Assembly: GCA_030704615.1 (NCBI GenBank)
Contig: CM060734.1
Location: forward strand, 25,670,001-25,734,000
Direction of reading: 5' to 3'
DNA length: 64,000 nucleotides
DNA from: Takakia lepidozioides
Taxonomy: Eukaryota > Streptophyta > Takakiopsida > Takakiales > Takakiaceae
Shown here: positions 59,911-64,000 of the stretch, piece after piece
Layout of the letters: every line of letters starts with the position of its first letter
Numbering within the stretch: the stretch's first letter is position 1
Made by a program: the position numbers and the translations under genes
Notes under the pieces: model-generated
What the model was told of the DNA's origin: nothing
The model's database searches: none
The model's input: only the letters and a program-made list of their open reading frames with translations

Positions 59911-60477
59911 CTAAGTCAAGAACAACCAGATGTGACAGGCATCTGGTGGGATCATGGTGGATGGAGAATTAAGGAATTTGATGTGAATCAAATTCCCTGT
60001 GAAACTGAGAAAGAAAGATTGTCCAAACAATTCTGTCAGAGGTTCTTGGAATTGCCAGACCGTTGCAAGGAAAACATTCTTAAGAGAGTGCATGATGCTG
60101 ATCCAGAGTGGGGTTTGGAGAAAGGAGTGATAAAGATTTATCAAGTGGCCTGTAGAGGGAGAGCAAGTTGGTTACCAACACTGGTTTATGTGATAGCATT
60201 GCTATCCATTAAACGAGTGGAGTTTGAAAGCTGGGAGGAACGGAAGGTGAATGTTTACACTCATATGCATGAAGAACTTGAACTGGTAAAGAATTGGATT
60301 CCTAAGGATATCTTGTGGATCAAACTTACACCAAGAATAGCTTTTCAGACGTGCTTGCCATATGGTTATATGGTAACGGAGCCTTCTAGTATAGCCAAGG
60401 GTGCATTAAAGCTTGAAAGAAATCCAGGCATATACGAGAGATACTACAGAAGAGAGTTTTGGTTATTGCCTCATTAA
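59893..60477 (+). CDS. Element D ORF1 (gag-like, unrecognised)
   Basis: Open frame entering from the primer-site region, ending TAA at 60,477. No clear ATG near its start. An ordered, Trp-rich sequence: GIWWDHGGWRIKEFDVNQIP, ELPDRCKENILKRVHDADPE, RIAFQTCLPYGYMVTEPSSI. Its place right after LTR and primer site suggests a gag N-terminal domain, but I know no matching family. Confidence 0.45.
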   Translation, partial: GDHTGELSQEQPDVTGIWWDHGGWRIKEFDVNQIPCETEKERLSKQFCQRFLELPDRCKENILKRVHDADPEWGLEKGVIKIYQVACRGRASWLPTLVYVIALLSIKRVEFESWEERKVNVYTHMHEELELVKNWIPKDILWIKLTPRIAFQTCLPYGYMVTEPSSIAKGALKLERNPGIYERYYRREFWLLPH

Positions 60478-60497
60478 AGATATGAAAGACATGGGAC

Positions 60498-61436
60498 ATG
60501 AGTGATGAAAGGGAAGCTAGACTCCACAGATATTCAGCGAAAAGAGAAAGTTATTTGAAAGCTAATTATCCATATCTCTGGGAGAGAGGAATAGACATAG
60601 GGGAATCATCTGGACCTCTAACACCATTAAGGCCAGAGAGTACATCGCCCATACCGGAAGAAGCAGAATTGGAAGCCACTCCTTCTTATTCTTTACAAGA
60701 AAGAGTAAGGGATTTGGTAGAGGAAGAAGATCAGCCACGAAGGGAAAGATCTGAGGTACATCCCTGGGTTAAAGATTTGACAGAAATCTTTGATCAGAGT
60801 TGGCATGGAACACCAAGAGCAGGAACTCCACTTTCTGAAACACAAGACAAAGAAAGAGAGGAAGATGTGGCAGAGCCAACGGAGAGTTCAGACTCTCCAA
60901 CACCACTTCATTTGAGTTATATGAGTGAGGAAGAAGAAATCCAAGAGAAGAACTTGGAAGATGAAAACAGAGAGAAGAATTTGGAAGATGAAGAGTATGA
61001 AGAAGTAGACCCAACAGTTGAGGTTGAGACTATACCCAGGACATCCCAACCTGTTGGACCTGGATCAAGTGGAGCACTTGGATCACAAGCCAACAAAGGT
61101 GTCGGCTCAGGGAGATCAGGCGGGCAGCTTGGATCTGGCTCTGGGGGGACAGAGAGTGTGGGAATTAGTGCAACTGGAGCTGGGGGTACTGCAAGTACAG
61201 GGGGGCCAGTAGCAGGGAGTGCTCAGGGGCCAACACCTGGTGGGAGTTCCACCACTACAACAGTAGGTCCTCAAGGACCAACACCTACAGAAGGAGAGGT
61301 TAGCTATTTCATGAGCATGAGCGGCATGAGCGGAGTAGTAAGACAATCGGTTTTCATGAGCAGAAGTACAAATTCTGCAAATAAAAAAAATGAAAAACAT
61401 TATTTTAATGGGATGTATCCAAAAAAAACAATATAA
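60498..61436 (+). CDS. Element D ORF2 (acidic then Gly/Ser/Thr-rich, unrecognised)
   Basis: ATG at 60,498, 20 bases after the previous stop; 312 codons. The N-terminal third is ordered (RESYLKANYPYLWERGIDIG). It is then Glu-rich with a duplicated EEKNLEDE-like unit, then Gly/Ser/Thr-rich low complexity. The end (after about residue 280) is probably non-native, since unrelated sequence begins near 61,320-61,440. Possibly the gag linker of element D. Function unknown. Confidence 0.4.
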   Translation: MSDEREARLHRYSAKRESYLKANYPYLWERGIDIGESSGPLTPLRPESTSPIPEEAELEATPSYSLQERVRDLVEEEDQPRRERSEVHPWVKDLTEIFDQSWHGTPRAGTPLSETQDKEREEDVAEPTESSDSPTPLHLSYMSEEEEIQEKNLEDENREKNLEDEEYEEVDPTVEVETIPRTSQPVGPGSSGALGSQANKGVGSGRSGGQLGSGSGGTESVGISATGAGGTASTGGPVAGSAQGPTPGGSSTTTTVGPQGPTPTEGEVSYFMSMSGMSGVVRQSVFMSRSTNSANKKNEKHYFNGMYPKKTI

Positions 61437-61439
61437 TAT

Positions 61440-62000
61440 TCATTGTTTGAAGTAGAAATTGTAGTTTTGAGAGCCGTGCTCATGATATTTCGTCTTCCGC
61501 TCATGCGAGTTGCGAGCGACATCTGCAAAAATGGCGCCGAATTTCGCGATAATAGGTTCCGCAAGCAGAAAAATCGGCGACGTATTGCGCGGTAATAGGT
61601 GTCTCCGGCGAAAAATGGTGCCGAATTTCGCGGTTATAGGTCCCAACTTCATTGAAGTGTAAGCCCAAAATTTGGAAATGTGGCGCCGAATTTCGGTACA
61701 TGGTGCCGGACATTGCACAAATGTTGGGCAGTTCTGGGCCATGTAACTGGAAATTCGGCGCCATTTTTCCAGACATCGTTTCCAGACAATGTTGGGACTT
61801 AGCCAGTTTTCGGCCCAAAAAAAGAAATTCGGCGCCATTTTTCCAGAAATGGCCCCCTCAACTGCAACTGTTGGAACTCAGTTTTCTGGAAGATTTGCAA
61901 ATTTTTCATGCCGCCATCTTTGTATTGATTCTGTTTCGACATTGAATTGCCACTGGACGTCAACGGATATCCAGCAGTCCCTAGTGTTTAAAAGACATCA
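61440..62000. repeat. Repeat region with inverted GGCGCCGAATTTC motifs
   Basis: AAAAATGGCGCCGAATTTC at about 61,527-61,545 recurs in inverted form (GAAATTCGGCGCCATTTTT) at about 61,752-61,770 and 61,826-61,844. Related GCCGAATTTCGCGGTTATAGG-type units are at about 61,562-61,645 and 61,683. The arrangement gives several possible hairpins. A minus-strand frame through it only reflects the repeat (AKFG-IF repeated). Could be part of a non-autonomous transposon or an LTR remnant. Confidence 0.6.
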
Positions 62001-62120
62001 CTTTAATATTGTCTGTCTCATTCCAGGAGTTTTGGGGTACAATTCATTACACTGCAAAACAAAGTCTAATGCATCAAAATGCAATTGCAAATATCCATAT
62101 GGTGGATTCCTTTTTCCCCA

Positions 62121-63973
62121 TCAATGATTTCTGGAATCCCGGCCGAGGAGTTTGTGCAGCTCATTCACGCTCAACGCTGGTGCATGAATAAAGTCATCAA
62201 TAGTCAAGTTCATCCTCAACCTCTTTAGGTAAATGTAATACAGATGCTTGCACGGATAATACTTTGACCCCTTCTTTGCTTCCATCAAGGAGAAGTCCGT
62301 ACAATTGCAAGTCGGCTCCACTCCAATCGTAATTGTGTATACGTCGTCGCATACAGCTGAGCCGGCCGTTGCCATCCGATAAACACGCCCAAGGCCGGGT
62401 GGGGGTACGTCCACGGAACTCTGAATAGTGCAAGCCATCCCAAGAGCATTGGCAATCCGAGTCTCATTCAACTTGTTGGGAGGGTGTCGTCTCTTCACTC
62501 TTCCGAATCGCATTGTGGGATGTGCAGAATTGTCCAATCCGTCTCTACTGGACCAAACAGTCTGCAATGGCTGGGTCTGAGGAACTGGAAACGAGTGGGC
62601 CGGGACGTCTGTGCGTTGCACCATTCAAAATCCTACTACAGAAAGAGCATCCGCCTCATTCTGAGAGAGGTTGCAACCCGGTGCAACAGGCCAGACGCCC
62701 GGAGGCTCCGGCATTCCTTGAATCCCATACTTGGGCTTGCCAAATACACAGGTCATTATGTCGTGCCTACAGAACCAAAACGTCTGCGTTGTGGCGTGAG
62801 AGAATGTGGGAGTAAAATATCTACCGCTGAAACAAGGTGCAGGTACAGCACCGTGTGGGTTCCTCCGAATCATCTCACCACAGCGTGCTCTAGTATCCAC
62901 CCGAATGGCGCAGCACTTCCCTCGAAATGCCGACAATGTCTTTGCAATTCTCCACTGTGACTCCGATACTCTTGTCTCCACAATGGGTATGTTGTACTGC
63001 GTTACTACAGATGGCTCGTTATGTTCCTCGGGCACGTGCCCCGTGCTCAAAGGAGATGGCGATCTTGAATGTGCAGGACTTGTGGTGCTCGACGAGACCT
63101 CCTTGGGCAACATCATGGGACCACAAGGGAGCGTGCGAATATTCTTGTCAGCTCGCCATGAATCCTCTTCTCTGACGTTGTCCACCAAGCCCGCATACAT
63201 GCAAATTGTGTCTCTGCATCATCCAAGGTGGGAGCATGCTTCCACGCAAGACACATGGAACGGTGCTCCTCTCTGAAATCTGGCGCCACGAGCCGGGTTG
63301 TGTATTGCGACAAGCTCTACAGAAAATGGAACCCACAAGATCTCTCTTTGCCTTCCATCGGAACATTGGGGTCTTCCCTGTACACCCTTCAGATGGCAGT
63401 CCAATTTGCTTGTGCGTTGTCTGCCATGAAACCACGGAAATTGGGAGGGGGCAATCCCGCTCTGGCCATCTGTTCGTTTATTCCCTGCCAAAGAAGCATC
63501 TCCGATTGTGTCCCCTCTCCTTTCATCTCACAAATAGCAGTTGTTATTAGCATCCTGCAGTGGGTGTCGTAGACATGTGCAGCCATTGTTACCCACTGGT
63601 GATTTGTAATTTGCTTGATATGGTCGAACATGACCCAACTGTTTGACAAGTCCCCACTCGTCATCCGGTCGACCAGTTCGACGCCGCTGCCACGCCCACA
63701 CGTGGACATTTTGAATACAAAACAACGATCTGCCTCAGTCCCTTGTCCAGGAAACCTACTTCCATGAATGTAGTCATATCCACATCGTCGCTTCACCTCC
63801 AGAATGGAGTGCATATTCGAGCCACGCCCAATTTTTTGTTTGCAGGAGACAATGTGGTTTCGGACATTTGGTGAACAGACGTGGGACACTAACTCTAGCA
63901 ATGCCTCCATTTCCTTCTCATCGAGAGGAACTATGTCGGAGCCGTCTTCCGACATAATTTTGGCCAATGCCAT
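62121..63973 (-). pseudogene. MULE-type transposase with SWIM zinc finger, degenerate
   Basis: Minus strand, probably entering from the right window edge (open to at least 63,973). The frame 63,973-63,389 has the catalytic region TMAAHVYDTHCRMLITTAIC and PPNFRGFMADNAQANWTAI, with the D of MADNAQ in the MULE-like DDE core. An in-frame stop then a shifted frame follows: MEGKERSCGFHF, EEHRSMCLAWKHAPTLDDAE and QFACMRAWWTTSEKRI (to 63,113). 63,200-62,625 encodes a Cys-rich part (RGKCCAIRVDTRARCGEMIR). The frame 62,624-62,121 ends in a SWIM finger: CNCTDFSLMEAKKGS…CKHLYYIYLKRL (CxC…CxH). No terminal inverted repeat was found. Confidence 0.75.
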
Positions 63974-64000
63974 CTTATGGGCGGCCTGCAGCTGTATCTG

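Larger units (their letters stand above)
58886..61436 (+). mobile_element. Element D: LTR retrotransposon 5' part (LTR and gag-like ORFs)
   Basis: Plus-strand element truncated on the right. A candidate 5' LTR (58,886-59,889; TGTTAGAGGG…CTCGACA) is followed by a candidate primer site TTTGGCGACCATACTGGGGA, resembling the TTTGGCGCC-type leaders of plant Ty3 elements, and two consecutive ORFs. The left LTR end is supported because the reading frame of gene E stops exactly there. No RT or integrase follows; at about 61,440 a different repeat begins. Family not certain. Confidence 0.6.

Noticed and set aside
61440-61838. Minus-strand open frame of 132 codons as a gene
   Set aside because: Its peptide repeats simply mirror the GGCGCCGAATTTC DNA repeats.

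Overview
This is nuclear DNA of a plant, most likely an early-diverging streptophyte. The two recognisable cellular genes, ATG8 and a plastid-targeted histidinol-phosphate aminotransferase, are split by conventional GT-AG introns. The rest is layered, decayed retroelement sequence of plant type: Ty3/gypsy chromovirus, Athila/Tat-like Ty3, Ty1/copia, L1-type LINEs, a tRNA-derived SINE, and hAT and MULE transposase remnants. The species cannot be read from the sequence. The density of repeats and the methyltransferase-bearing retroelement favour a charophyte alga or other non-angiosperm (inference).

Layout. 1-2,100: tail of a minus-strand LINE split by a Ty1/copia fragment. 2,696-5,707: ATG8, five coding exons. 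5,708-8,186: no recognised gene. 8,187-9,440: hAT transposase pseudogene. 10,116-10,665: deleted reverse copy of LTR element A. 10,839-26,850: minus-strand Athila/Tat-like element B, with a rearranged pol and a long 3' ORF. That 3' ORF is split by the complete LTR chromovirus A (12,817-19,778; TSD TTCTA). 26,850-31,467: minus-strand Ty3-like element C, whose polyprotein carries a C5-cytosine DNA methyltransferase domain between protease and reverse transcriptase. 31,500-33,990: non-coding, probably the 5' part of C. 34,000-34,480: LINE scrap. 35,213-40,272: histidinol-phosphate aminotransferase, nine exons, intact. 40,799-41,340: degenerate LTR. 42,490-52,062: two LINEs. 52,063-54,594: internal fragment of an A-family element with a long open pol frame, joined to a truncated F-box-like ORF; a second F-box-like ORF follows. 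56,424-58,885: gene E, related to the 3' ORF of element B. It is interrupted by a SINE (57,698-57,882, 14-bp TSD) and cut off by the LTR of element D (58,886-61,436). 61,440-62,000: repeats centred on GGCGCC. 62,121-64,000: MULE-type transposase remnant.

The most notable feature is element C, a gag-protease-methyltransferase-RT retroelement. Capture of cytosine methyltransferases by retrotransposons has been reported in the charophyte Klebsormidium and the dinoflagellate Symbiodinium. This copy is probably dead, with frameshifts in gag and within the methyltransferase and a truncated RT, but the catalytic motifs are well preserved. The second layer of interest is how precisely the nesting can be read: several insertions fall inside reading frames that continue on the other side.
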